DNA of 64,000 bases from Haloferax gibbonsii ATCC 33959 (GTDB taxonomy: Archaea; Halobacteriota; Halobacteria; Halobacteriales; Haloferacaceae). The notes beneath the pieces are model-generated. The model had not been told where the DNA came from. It was given only the letters and a program-made list of their open reading frames with translations, and did no database searches. This document shows, in pieces, positions 24,932-33,289 of this stretch (positions are counted from its first letter, which is position 1; each line of letters opens with the position of its first letter). The position numbers and the translations under genes are program-made. Location of the stretch: the NCBI RefSeq assembly GCF_000336775.1, contig NZ_AOLJ01000019.1, positions 104,836 to 168,835 of the forward strand, in the 5' to 3' direction.

Positions 24932-25387
24932 ATGGTAACCATCTATGACGTCCCGGCGGACGCCCTCATCGAAGAGGTCGCCGGACGACTCGAGGACCGT
25001 ATCGAGCAACCCGACTGGATGGCCTTCGCGAAGAGCGGCCAGACCCGCGAACTCCCGCCCCAGCAGGACAACTTCTGGTTCGTCCGCGGCGCGAGCCTGC
25101 TCCGCAAGGTCGCCATGAACGGCCCCGTCGGTGTCGACCGCCTCTCCACCGAGTACGGCGGCCTCAAGCGCGGCTCCAACCGCTACAGCGTCTCCGGTGC
25201 GCACAGCGACGCCGGCAGCAAGAACATCATCCGCACGCTCCTCCAGCAGCTCGAAGAGGAAGGCCTCGTCGAGACCGCCAAGGGCGAGGGTCGCCGCATC
25301 ACCGCCGAGGGGACGAGCTTCCTCGACAACGCCGCGTCCGACGTGCTCTCCGACCTCGACCGTCCGGAACTCGAACGCTACGCGTAG
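24932..25387 (+). CDS. rps19e: 30S ribosomal protein eS19
   Basis: A 151-aa archaeal/eukaryotic-type small-subunit protein. 'YDVPADALIEEVAGRLED', 'FWFVRGASLLRKVAMNGPVG' and 'SVSGAHSDAGSKNIIRTLLQ' match the eS19 winged-helix core. eS19 helps build the 30S head. ATG at 24932, leaderless (TTTAAA at 24902-24907). It is followed by the PDCD5 homologue and a PP-loop ATPase, a grouping kept in archaea and suggesting a link to ribosome or RNA metabolism. Confidence 0.97.
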   Translation: MVTIYDVPADALIEEVAGRLEDRIEQPDWMAFAKSGQTRELPPQQDNFWFVRGASLLRKVAMNGPVGVDRLSTEYGGLKRGSNRYSVSGAHSDAGSKNIIRTLLQQLEEEGLVETAKGEGRRITAEGTSFLDNAASDVLSDLDRPELERYA

Positions 25388-25492
25388 AGCCGCCGACACA
25401 CACCGAGAGTTCTTCTTCGACGGCGGATTCCCCGAGAGCCGTCTGTATGCGGGTCCGTAATGGTTTTCAGACATCGGACCGTGCGCTAGGGT

Positions 25493-25858
25493 ATGAGTGG
25501 CAGTCCCGACGATGAGCGACTGGAGGAGCTTCGAAAGAAGAAGATGCAGGAACTCCAAGAACAGCGGGGCGGCGGCGGACAGGGCTCCGCCGAGCAACAG
25601 CAGGCCGAGGAGGCCGCCCAACAGCGCGCCGAACAGCAGAAACAGGCGCTTCTCAAACAGCACCTGACCGACGAGGCCCGCCAGCGCCTCAACGCGGTGC
25701 AGATGTCCAAGCCGGACTTCGCAGAGCAGGTCGAGCGCCAAATCGTCGCCCTCGCCCAGAGCGGACGCATCCAGGGCCGCATCGACGACGACAAGATGAA
25801 GGCGCTCCTGAAAGAGCTGCAGCCCGAGTCGAAGAGCTTCAACATCCGACGCCGGTAA
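25493..25858 (+). CDS. PDCD5/TFAR19-family DNA-binding protein
   Basis: A 121-aa, mostly helical protein. The N-terminal half is a charged Gln/Glu-rich helix ('[19 protein letters not shown]', then a Gly/Gln linker), and the C-terminal half is the compact triple helix '[20 protein letters not shown]', '[17 protein letters not shown]', '[16 protein letters not shown]', ending in basic 'NIRRR'. Archaeal members bind DNA non-specifically in vitro. It follows rps19e and is 3 nt from the next GTG start, so all three are likely one operon. Confidence 0.95.
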   Translation: MSGSPDDERLEELRKKKMQELQEQRGGGGQGSAEQQQAEEAAQQRAEQQKQALLKQHLTDEARQRLNAVQMSKPDFAEQVERQIVALAQSGRIQGRIDDDKMKALLKELQPESKSFNIRRR

Positions 25859-25861
25859 CAC

Positions 25862-26452
25862 GTGGAACTCGCGCTCCTCTACAGCGGCGGCAAGGACTCC
25901 TCGCTCGCCGCGCTGCTTCTCGATACCTTCTATGACGTGACGCTCGTGACCGCCCACTTCGGGGTCACGGAAGACTGGACGCACGCCCGCGACGCGGCGG
26001 CCGAACTCGGCTACGCCTTCGAGACGCTGGAACTCGACCGCGAGGTCGCGGCGCAGGCCACCGCCCGCATGGTCGAAGACGGTTACCCCCGCGGCGGCAT
26101 CCAGCGCGTCCACGAACACGCTCTCGAAGCGGTCTGCGGCCTCGATTTCGACGCCGTCGCCGACGGCACCCGCCGCGACGACCGCGTCCCGTCCATCTCC
26201 CGGGCGCAGGCCCAGAGCCTCGAAGACCGCCACGGCGTCGATTATCTCTCGCCGCTTTCGGGCTTCGGCCGCGGTGCGGTCGACCGCCTCGTGGAGTCGC
26301 ATCTCGACGTGGAAACCGGTCCGTCCGAGGAGATTCCGAAGGCCGACTACGAGGGCGAACTCCGTCGACTCATCGCCGCCGAACACGGGCAGGCGGCGGT
26401 CGACGAGGTGTTCCCGGACCACGTCCAGAGCTACGTCCACGGTCGGCGCTGA
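25862..26452 (+). CDS. PP-loop (alpha-hydrolase N-type) ATPase
   Basis: A 196-aa protein with GTG start at 25862, 3 nt after the PDCD5 stop. The N-terminus has the PP-loop 'LYSGGKDSSLAALL' (5-18) that binds ATP pyrophosphate in adenylating enzymes such as tRNA-thiolation and tRNA-lysidine synthetases. 'DAVADGTRRDDRVPSISRAQ' follows. It has no zinc-finger or THUMP domain, so it resembles a stand-alone PP-loop protein, conserved in haloarchaea and without known substrate. tRNA modification is the reasonable guess given the eS19/hisS surroundings, but that is inference. Confidence 0.88.
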   Translation: MELALLYSGGKDSSLAALLLDTFYDVTLVTAHFGVTEDWTHARDAAAELGYAFETLELDREVAAQATARMVEDGYPRGGIQRVHEHALEAVCGLDFDAVADGTRRDDRVPSISRAQAQSLEDRHGVDYLSPLSGFGRGAVDRLVESHLDVETGPSEEIPKADYEGELRRLIAAEHGQAAVDEVFPDHVQSYVHGRR

Positions 26453-26526
26453 GGACGCCCCGGCCGGGACTCGCCGGCTCGCTCCGTATCGCGTCGTTTT
26501 TCACCCCGCCGCGCGCCGGATGAATC

Positions 26527-27432
26527 ATGGACCCCGGCATCGCCTACTCCGTTCTCGCCGCGTTCGTCTGGGGCGTCTACATCTTCGCCCTGAAGCGGTA
26601 CTTTCCGGGGTACTCCGGCGCGGTCATCACGGTCGTCGTCAACGCCTTCGCCGTCCTCCTGTACCTCCCGGTCACGGCGGTGACGTACGACCCCGCGGCC
26701 GTGCCCTCGCTGGCCGAACTCGGCGCGACCGGCGTGCTGATCGTCGCCGGCACGGCCGTTCTGGTCGGCGTCGCGTTCATCCTGTTCGTCGACGCGCTCG
26801 CCGCCGGTGACGTGTCCTACGTCGCGCCCATCAACAAGCTCGTCCCGGTGTTCGTCCTCCCCATCGAAATCCTGTTTCTGAACCAGTTTCTGACCGGATT
26901 ACAGGTCCTCGGCGTCGCGGTCGCCACCGTCGCCGTCTACGTGGCGAACTACGAGGGTGGGGCGTTCCTCGACCCGCTGCGGCGCGCGGTCCGCTCGCGG
27001 CCCGCCCAACTCGCGCTGGCGAGCGCGGCCTGTTACGCCGCCAGCGACGTGGGAAAGCGCGTCGCCCTGCAGGAACTCGGCATCCCGACGAGCGTGTTCG
27101 TCCCGGTGCTGTTCACCGGTGCGGCGCTCGCCGTTCTGCCCGTCGCGGCCCGCAACTGGACGAGCGTTCGCGGCGACGTTCCGAAGTTCGTCGCGGCGGG
27201 CGCGCTGGTCGCCGTCGGCGAGCACGTCACCTCGACCGCCTTCGGACTGGTGCCGGCGAGCATCGCCTCGCCCATCGTCAACACGCAGGCCATCGTCGCC
27301 GTCGTCCTCGGCGGGGTCGTCCTCAAGGAGTCCCAGTTCGGCCTCCGCCTCGCCGCGGCCGTCCTCGCGGTCGCGGGCGTCTCGCTCATCGCCCTCGGCG
27401 ACCTCTCGGCGCTCGCGGCGCTGGTCGGGTGA
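26527..27432 (+). CDS. EamA/DMT-superfamily transporter
   Basis: A 301-aa protein with ten predicted helices in two homologous EamA halves ('SVLAAFVWGVYIFALKRYF' opens the first, 'LALASAACYAASDVGKRVAL' the second). Glutamates and Pro-Ile motifs such as 'APINKLVPVFVLPIEILFL' and 'ASPIVNTQAIVAVVLGG' match metabolite exporters. Substrate unknown. It is on the same strand as the preceding operon with a 74-nt gap containing a T-rich run (26495-26499), so a separate transcript is likely. Confidence 0.92.
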   Translation: MDPGIAYSVLAAFVWGVYIFALKRYFPGYSGAVITVVVNAFAVLLYLPVTAVTYDPAAVPSLAELGATGVLIVAGTAVLVGVAFILFVDALAAGDVSYVAPINKLVPVFVLPIEILFLNQFLTGLQVLGVAVATVAVYVANYEGGAFLDPLRRAVRSRPAQLALASAACYAASDVGKRVALQELGIPTSVFVPVLFTGAALAVLPVAARNWTSVRGDVPKFVAAGALVAVGEHVTSTAFGLVPASIASPIVNTQAIVAVVLGGVVLKESQFGLRLAAAVLAVAGVSLIALGDLSALAALVG

Positions 27433-27553
27433 TCGGTCGCGGCTCGACGAACCGCACCGCGCCGGCGACTCGACAGCGAACCGACGGCGAACCGACGACC
27501 GCTCGCCGCCCCGAACAACAGGTTTCAAGCGCGACCTTCGCCAACCAACGCGC

Positions 27554-28849
27554 ATGTACGACCGACTCAAGGGGTTTCGTGACTTCTATCCCGGCGAGAT
27601 GTCGGCCCGGCGCGAGGTCGTCGACACCGTCGAGACCGCCGCCGCCCGCTACGGCTTCCGCGAAATCGGGACGCCCCACCTCGAACGGACCCAGATGTAC
27701 GTCGACAAGTCCGGCGAGGAAATCGTCGAGGAGCTGTACGCCTTCGAGGACAAGGGCGGCCGCGAGGTCACCCTCACGCCCGAACTGACGCCGACGGTCG
27801 CCCGGATGGTCGTCGCCAAACAGCAGGCGCTGTCGAAGCCCATCAAGTGGGTCTCGACCCGACCGTTCTGGCGCTACGAACAGGTCCAACAGGGCCGCTT
27901 CCGCGAGTTCTACCAGACCAACGCCGACATCTTCGGCTCCTCGGAGCCGGAGGCCGACGCCGAGATTCTGGCCTTCTGTGCAGACGCGCTGACGGACCTC
28001 GGCCTCACCGCCGACGACTTCGAGTTCCGCGTCTCCCACCGCGACATCCTCGGCGGTCTGCTCCGGTCGTTCGACGCCGACGTGGACGTGGCCGACGCGG
28101 TCCGCGCCGTCGACAAGTCCGAGAAGGTCGAACGCGAGGAGTACCTCGGCCTGCTTTCGGACGCCGGGCTCTCGTACGACCAGGCCGGCGAGTTCGCCGA
28201 CCTCATCGATCGCGGCGACCTCGACGAAATCGCCGAGTTCGGCGGCGACAACGTCGAGGCTGCGGTCGAGAACCTCCGGAACGTCCTCGCCGCCGCCGAC
28301 GACTTCGGCGCGGGCGAGTTCTGCGAGGTGTCGCTTTCGACCGCCCGCGGGCTGGACTACTACACTGGCGTCGTCTTCGAGTGCTTCGACTCCACGGGCG
28401 ACGTGTCGCGGGCGACCTTCGGCGGCGGCCGCTACGACGACCTCATCGAGTCGTTCGGCGGCCAGCCCACCCCCGCCGTCGGCGTCGGCATCGGCGGCGC
28501 GACGCTCCAACTGCTCTGCCAGCGCGCCGGCGTCTGGCCCGAGGAGGAACTGGCGACCGACTACTACCTCCTCACCGTCGGCGACACCCGCGCGGTCGCC
28601 TCCGACATCGCCCGCGACCTCCGCGCCGCGGGCAACGTCGTCGAGGCCGACGTGTCCGACCGGAGCTTCGGCGCGCAGATGTCCTACGCCGACTCCGTCA
28701 ACGCCGACACGGTCGTCATCGTCGGTGAACGCGACCTCGAAAACGGCGAGGTGACGGTCAAGGACATGGCGAGCGGCGACCAGACCACCGTCCCCGTCGA
28801 CGACTTCCCCGGCGACCGCGACGCGCCGACCTACGAGGACTACGAGTAG
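27554..28849 (+). CDS. hisS: Histidyl-tRNA synthetase
   Basis: A 431-aa class II aminoacyl-tRNA synthetase. Motif 2 is in 'RPFWRYEQVQQGRFREFYQT', the His-specific signature is 'ARGLDYYTGVVFE', and motif 3 is 'GGGRYDDLIESFGG' with 'GVGIGGATL'. The C-terminal ~95 residues form the anticodon-binding domain ('TDYYLLTVGDTRAVASDIA'). Length and order match archaeal HisRS. ATG at 27554; an in-frame extension further upstream is not protein-like. No histidine-biosynthesis genes (hisZ context) are near, so this is the genuine synthetase. Confidence 0.97.
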   Translation: MYDRLKGFRDFYPGEMSARREVVDTVETAAARYGFREIGTPHLERTQMYVDKSGEEIVEELYAFEDKGGREVTLTPELTPTVARMVVAKQQALSKPIKWVSTRPFWRYEQVQQGRFREFYQTNADIFGSSEPEADAEILAFCADALTDLGLTADDFEFRVSHRDILGGLLRSFDADVDVADAVRAVDKSEKVEREEYLGLLSDAGLSYDQAGEFADLIDRGDLDEIAEFGGDNVEAAVENLRNVLAAADDFGAGEFCEVSLSTARGLDYYTGVVFECFDSTGDVSRATFGGGRYDDLIESFGGQPTPAVGVGIGGATLQLLCQRAGVWPEEELATDYYLLTVGDTRAVASDIARDLRAAGNVVEADVSDRSFGAQMSYADSVNADTVVIVGERDLENGEVTVKDMASGDQTTVPVDDFPGDRDAPTYEDYE

Positions 28850-28966
28850 CGAACGCCGGCTCGCACCGGGAAGTCCGGTCCTCGTACCGGCCGACTCCCG
28901 CCGGATTCTCGCGACCCGGAACCGGCGCACGCTCTTTTGTTCCCGCCCGTCGTACAGACGAGTGAC

Positions 28967-29434
28967 ATGTACGACAGGATTCTCGTCCCGCTCGACGGGA
29001 GCGCCCCCGCCGACGAGGCGCTCGACCGCGCCATCGACCTCGCCGCGACGGCGGACGCGACGGTGTACGCACTCTACGTCGTCGACGAACGCGTCCTCCA
29101 CGCGACCCAACTCGACGCCGGCGGCCTCGTCCGCGCCTACGAGGAGGAAGGCGAGCGCATCGTCTCCGAGGCCGTGGAGGCGGCCGACCCGGTCGGCGTC
29201 GAGGTCGTCACGGCCGTCGAACACGGCTCGCCGCACCGGGCGATTCTCCAGTACGCCGAGGAGGTCGACGCGGACCTCATCGTGATGGGCACCCACGGCC
29301 GCCGGGGCATCGAGCGCTACCTGCTCGGGAGCGTCACGGAGCGCGTGCTCCGGATGGCCGACGTGCCGGTGCTCACCATCCGAAGCGAGGACTCCCCGGT
29401 CGAAGAGGAGGAGTCGCTGGACGCAGACGCGTAG
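28967..29434 (+). CDS. Universal stress protein (UspA family)
   Basis: A 155-aa single-domain Usp. 'YDRILVPLDGSAPADEAL' opens the alpha/beta fold and 'VMGTHGRRGIERYLLGSVTE' is the ATP-binding G-2X-G-9X-G(S) type loop, so it probably binds ATP. A short acidic tail follows. ATG 28967 is chosen over an in-frame upstream start because conserved residues begin immediately. Solitary gene between hisS and truA; one of many paralogues expected in a haloarchaeal genome. Confidence 0.94.
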   Translation: MYDRILVPLDGSAPADEALDRAIDLAATADATVYALYVVDERVLHATQLDAGGLVRAYEEEGERIVSEAVEAADPVGVEVVTAVEHGSPHRAILQYAEEVDADLIVMGTHGRRGIERYLLGSVTERVLRMADVPVLTIRSEDSPVEEEESLDADA

Positions 29435-29502
29435 TCACAGGACGACCGGAGCCGTCGAACCGGGTGGAGTCGGTTAAGTAGTCCGCCGGGAAATCAGCCG
29501 GC

Positions 29503-30396
29503 ATGCGCGCCTTCCGCGTCGCCTACGACGGACGCCCGTACCACGGGTTCCAGCGACAGCCGGACGTGCCGACCGTCGAGGACGCCCTCTTCGACGCCTG
29601 CCGCGCGCTCGGCGTCTGCGACGACGACGAGGAGCCGACCGACTACGCCGCCGCCGGGCGGACCGACGCGGGCGTCTCCGCGCTCGCCCAGACCGTCGCA
29701 TTCGAGTGTCCCGACTGGTGTACGCCGCGGGCGCTGAACTCGGAGCTACCGGGGACGGTCCGAGCGTGGGCCGCCGCCGACGCCCCCGACGACTTCCACG
29801 CCCGGCACCGACCGACCCGGCGCGAGTACGTCTACGACCTCCACGCCCCGAGCGACGGATTCGACGACGACCGGGCGCGAGACGCGTTCGACGCCTGCCG
29901 CGGCGAACACGACTTCCACAACCTCACCCCCGACGCCCACGGGACGGTCCGGGCCATCGACGGCGACCTGACCCGCGACGGCGACTTCCTCCTCGTCCGC
30001 GTCGAGTCCGGCGGCTTCGCCCGCGAACTCGTCCGCAGACTCGTCTCGCTCGTCCGCGCCGTGGGGTCGGGCGCGGCCCCGCCGTCGAAGGTGGACGACG
30101 TGCTCGGTCCCGACCACCTCGCTGGCCCCGAGGGCGTCCCGGCCGCGCCGCCGACCCCCCTGCTTCTCACGGCGGTCGACTACCCGAACGTCGAGTTCGA
30201 CGTGGACTCGATGGCCGCCGAGAGCACCGCCGCGGCTTTCGGCGAGCAGGCCCTCGCGGACCGCATCGGCTGGCGCGTCGGCTCGCGCATCCGCGACGGG
30301 GTCGAGCGGGCGGGCGACCTCGGTGACGGGAACGCCGACGCCACCGACGACGACGGCGGCGTCGGGGGGAGCCGCGGGGGCACAAGGAGTCAATAG
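29503..30396 (+). CDS. truA: tRNA pseudouridine(38-40) synthase TruA
   Basis: A 297-aa TruA-family enzyme isomerising uridines 38-40 of the tRNA anticodon arm. The catalytic Asp55 lies in 'AAGRTDAGVSAL'; 'AYDGRPYHGFQRQP' (7-20), 'RHRPTRREYVYDL' and 'SGGFARELVRRLVSLVRAVG' are typical. The last ~35 residues ('GDGNADATDDDGG') are a low-complexity acidic extension not needed for the fold. A GGTTAAGTAG box at 29473-29482 precedes the ATG by about 27 nt. Confidence 0.95.
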   Translation: MRAFRVAYDGRPYHGFQRQPDVPTVEDALFDACRALGVCDDDEEPTDYAAAGRTDAGVSALAQTVAFECPDWCTPRALNSELPGTVRAWAAADAPDDFHARHRPTRREYVYDLHAPSDGFDDDRARDAFDACRGEHDFHNLTPDAHGTVRAIDGDLTRDGDFLLVRVESGGFARELVRRLVSLVRAVGSGAAPPSKVDDVLGPDHLAGPEGVPAAPPTPLLLTAVDYPNVEFDVDSMAAESTAAAFGEQALADRIGWRVGSRIRDGVERAGDLGDGNADATDDDGGVGGSRGGTRSQ

Positions 30397-30460
30397 CCCT
30401 CCGGAGCGGTTGGGGTCGCACATAGTAACGTTATCCTGGCCCGGGTGCGAACCCCCGACC

Positions 30461-31108
30461 ATGTGCTACGACGCTGTCATCTTCGACAACGACGGCGTGC
30501 TGACGAAGCCGACGCTCCTCGAAGTCCAGCGGGAGGCGGTCAGACGGGCGTTCGCCGAGTTCGACGTCGAGCCGACGACCGAGACGGTCGACGGCGTCAT
30601 CAACGGCGGGCTCACGCGCCTGCGCCGCATCTGTGCGGTCCACGACGTGCCGGTCGACGACTTCTGGTCGCACCACGAGAGTCACGCCGCGGCGACCCAG
30701 CGGGCGTGTCTGGAAAACGGGACGAAGCCGCTGTACGACGACGTGGTCGCCCTCGATGACATCGACCACCCGCTGGCGGTCGTGAGCAACAACCAGCACG
30801 CGACCATCGAACACATCCTCGACGTGTTCGACATCGACGACCGCTTCGAGGTGGCCTACGGCCGCGACCCGACCGTCGAGGGCGCTCGGGTGAAGAAGCC
30901 GGACCCCCACTACATCGAGCGCGCGATGGGCGAACTCGGCGTCGACTCGGCGCTCTACGTCGGCGACAGCAACGTCGACGTGGTCGCGGCCGACCGCGCC
31001 GGCATCGACTCGGCGTTCATCCGCCGACCCCACCGCGACGGCTACCAGTTGGCCGCCGAGCCGACCTACGAACTCGACTCGCTGGACGAACTGCTCGCGG
31101 TGTGCTGA
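30461..31108 (+). CDS. HAD-superfamily hydrolase (phosphoglycolate-phosphatase-like)
   Basis: A 215-aa HAD enzyme. Motif I 'VIFDNDGVLTK' has nucleophile Asp9 and general acid Asp11; motif II is 'LAVVSNNQHATI'; motif III/IV are 'VKKPDPHYIERAM' and 'ALYVGDSNVDVVAADRAG'. The cap is a small helical type inserted after motif I. It could dephosphorylate phosphoglycolate or a sugar phosphate. ATG 30461 is chosen because upstream in-frame residues overlap the truA tail region and are not conserved. Confidence 0.93.
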   Translation: MCYDAVIFDNDGVLTKPTLLEVQREAVRRAFAEFDVEPTTETVDGVINGGLTRLRRICAVHDVPVDDFWSHHESHAAATQRACLENGTKPLYDDVVALDDIDHPLAVVSNNQHATIEHILDVFDIDDRFEVAYGRDPTVEGARVKKPDPHYIERAMGELGVDSALYVGDSNVDVVAADRAGIDSAFIRRPHRDGYQLAAEPTYELDSLDELLAVC

Positions 31109-31216
31109 CGGCCGGAGGAGCGACCCTCCGCCGCGGCCCCGTGCCACGCGCCCGCCGCAGCCCTACACCGCCTATCGACCAGTAGACACATCACGCGGCT
31201 CGCCGTCGGCTCACGC

Positions 31217-31564
31217 ATGGACCGGTCCGCCGCGTGGGACGCCACCCTCCGCATCGTCTTCGGCCTGTTTATCATCGGAATCGGCAACGCCGTCGGCGGC
31301 TTCCTCGCCAGCACGACGGGCATCGCCGGCCTCGCGCTCTACCTCCTCGTCGCCGTCCCGACGTTCGTCTACGGGATGTACTACGTCGTCATCGGGGCCG
31401 GGATGGTCGTCGAAGCCGCGACGAAAAGCGCGCTGTCGAAGGCTGACCTGACGGTTGAGGTCGCAGACGGCGAGACAAACGGGCGCGACGGCTCGGACGG
31501 CGACCGCGGCGACGACCCCAGCGGCGACCGCGACGGAGGCTCCGACCCCTCCGCAGGCGACTGA
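31217..31564 (+). CDS. Small membrane protein with acidic Gly-rich tail
   Basis: A 115-aa protein with two long hydrophobic segments ('LRIVFGLFIIGIGNAVGGFL', about 11-30, and 'LALYLLVAVPTFVYGMYYVV', about 39-58) and a second half that is Asp/Gly/Ser-rich and probably disordered in the cytoplasm. No recognised domain. It converges with the M28 peptidase (9-nt gap). Confidence 0.78.
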   Translation: MDRSAAWDATLRIVFGLFIIGIGNAVGGFLASTTGIAGLALYLLVAVPTFVYGMYYVVIGAGMVVEAATKSALSKADLTVEVADGETNGRDGSDGDRGDDPSGDRDGGSDPSAGD

Positions 31565-31573
31565 CCGCGCTTT

Positions 31574-32911
31574 TCACTCCCAGCCGTCGGGCCAGATGCC
31601 CGCGGCCTTCATCCCAGTCTCGAAGTCGGCGTCGCGGAACGCCGCGGCGAGTTCGTCGTCGTCGAGCCGCGGTATCTCACCGTCGGCGGCCGCCGCCGCG
31701 AGTTCGCGGACGATGAGCGCGGTCAGCATCCCGTGTTCGCGGACGTTTCTGTCGTCGACCTTGTCGCGGGTGTCGGCGTGGGTGTGGCCCCACCCGCGGC
31801 CGCGCTCGCCGCTCTCGCTCCTGAGTTGGAGCGCCGGAACGCCGGCGCGGACGAACGGCCACTGGTCGCTGAAGGGGTGCGGCTCGGGTTCGATTTCGAC
31901 CGGGTGGCGCGTCTCGTTTCCGACCCGGGTGGCCACCTCGGCGGTCGCCTCGGAGGTGTGGCTGTGGGCGACGAGGTCGCGGAACCGCCCCGCGCCGTCG
32001 ACGTTGACGACGGCGGCGACCCGGTCGAAGTCGAGGCGGTCCGCGAGGTGCTCGGAGCCGGTCAGCCCGAGTTCTTCCGCGCCGACGCCGACGACGCGGA
32101 CGCCGAGGTCGAGGTCCATCTCGGAGAGGAGTCGCGCCGCGGTGACGACGACCGCGATGCCGCAGCCGTTGTCGAGCGCCCCCTCGGCGATGTCGTGGGC
32201 GTCGAAGTGGGCGCACAAGATGAGTTCGCGGTCGGTGTCGGGGCCGACGCGGCCCTCGACGTTCCGACTCTCGCCGGGCGTCGTCTCGGCGTCGACGGCG
32301 AGGGTCGCCTCGCCGCCGCGGGTCGCGTAGTCGGTCAACCACGACCCGGTCTCCGCGCTCACGCCGACCGCGGGAGCGGCGGCCTCCTCGTCGTAGCGGA
32401 GCGCCCCGGTCGGCGGGAGTTGCCCGGGGACGTGGTTGACGAAGACGAAGCCGACCGCCCCGGCGTCGATTGCGTAGTTGAACTTCTCCATCCGGTGGAC
32501 GAACCGGCCGCCGGCGGGGGTCGTCGTGCTGGCGACGGCGAGCGCGCCGTCCACGTCGGCGGCGTCGATTTCGCTGGGCGTGCCGTAGCCGACATCCACG
32601 AGTGGGCCGGAGACGGTCGCCGGCGGGGCGTACGGGAGCGCGACGGCCTCGAAGCGCCGCTCGTCGGGGGCGGTGAGGTCGAGCGCCGTGTCGCCGCGAG
32701 TCCACCGGGCCATCTCGAAGGGGTCGAACTCGACGCGCTCGACGCCCGCGTCGGTCAAAGCGTCGGCGACGAGCGTGCTCGCGCGACGGTCGCCCGGCCC
32801 GCCGGCCATCCGGTCGCCGATGGCGGTCAGGTCGGTGAGGAACGCCCACGGGCGGTCGTCGACCCACGTCCGGGCGAACGCCTCGCGGACTGCGGGGGAG
32901 AGGTCGTCCAT
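31574..32911 (-). CDS. M28-family zinc metallopeptidase
   Basis: A 445-aa aminopeptidase-like protein. The zinc site residues are visible: 'LILCAHFDAHDI' (His, then Asp in 'GALDNGCGIAV'), 'VGVGAEELGLTGS' (Glu pair) and 'GWGHTHADTRDKVDD' (His). A PA-domain-like insertion ('GALAVASTTTPAGGRFV', 'DAGAVGFVFVNHVPG') precedes the peptidase core, as in M28 aminopeptidases. No signal peptide, so probably cytoplasmic despite the PA insertion. ATG at 32911. The substrate is unknown. Confidence 0.93.
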   Translation of the reverse strand: MDDLSPAVREAFARTWVDDRPWAFLTDLTAIGDRMAGGPGDRRASTLVADALTDAGVERVEFDPFEMARWTRGDTALDLTAPDERRFEAVALPYAPPATVSGPLVDVGYGTPSEIDAADVDGALAVASTTTPAGGRFVHRMEKFNYAIDAGAVGFVFVNHVPGQLPPTGALRYDEEAAAPAVGVSAETGSWLTDYATRGGEATLAVDAETTPGESRNVEGRVGPDTDRELILCAHFDAHDIAEGALDNGCGIAVVVTAARLLSEMDLDLGVRVVGVGAEELGLTGSEHLADRLDFDRVAAVVNVDGAGRFRDLVAHSHTSEATAEVATRVGNETRHPVEIEPEPHPFSDQWPFVRAGVPALQLRSESGERGRGWGHTHADTRDKVDDRNVREHGMLTALIVRELAAAAADGEIPRLDDDELAAAFRDADFETGMKAAGIWPDGWE

Positions 32912-33049
32912 GGGGCTTCCACACGCCCGCCGGTCAAAGTGGTTTGCGCCGCCGGAACTCGCCGGGCGAGCCTCGCATCCGATTCCGGTGTCGGCTGGCG
33001 AAAATCGCCCATAACATCTAACTCAGTTGACGTGGTACGCACGACCGCC

Positions 33050-33205
33050 ATGCCTACATGTCAGAACTGCAATTCTTTCGTCACGGAAGGCTACGTCAGG
33101 GTGTTCGCCCCGGAGGGCATGGACGCCCCCCGCGTCTGTCCGCACTGCGAGGATTTAGTCCGGGACGGCTCGCAGGTCCGAGAAGCGAGAGCGACCCGAC
33201 ACTAA
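33050..33205 (+). CDS. Small two-CxxC zinc-finger protein (DUF7563-type)
   Basis: A 51-aa protein with two CxxC pairs, 'CQNC' (4-7) and 'CPHC' (30-33), that should fold around one zinc. Between them is 'FVTEGYVRVFAPEGMDAP'. Such haloarchaeal micro-zinc-finger proteins are widespread; some affect motility or biofilm in H. volcanii, but none is biochemically defined to my knowledge. ATG 33050; ATAACAT at 33011-33017 may be the promoter element. Confidence 0.88.
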   Translation: MPTCQNCNSFVTEGYVRVFAPEGMDAPRVCPHCEDLVRDGSQVREARATRH

Positions 33206-33289
33206 CCGCGACGCGACCGCCCTCCTCGACCCCGCTTCGCCCGTCGATTGATAAGGCTTACCACCCGCGCGTGCGTCGAATCACCCGAC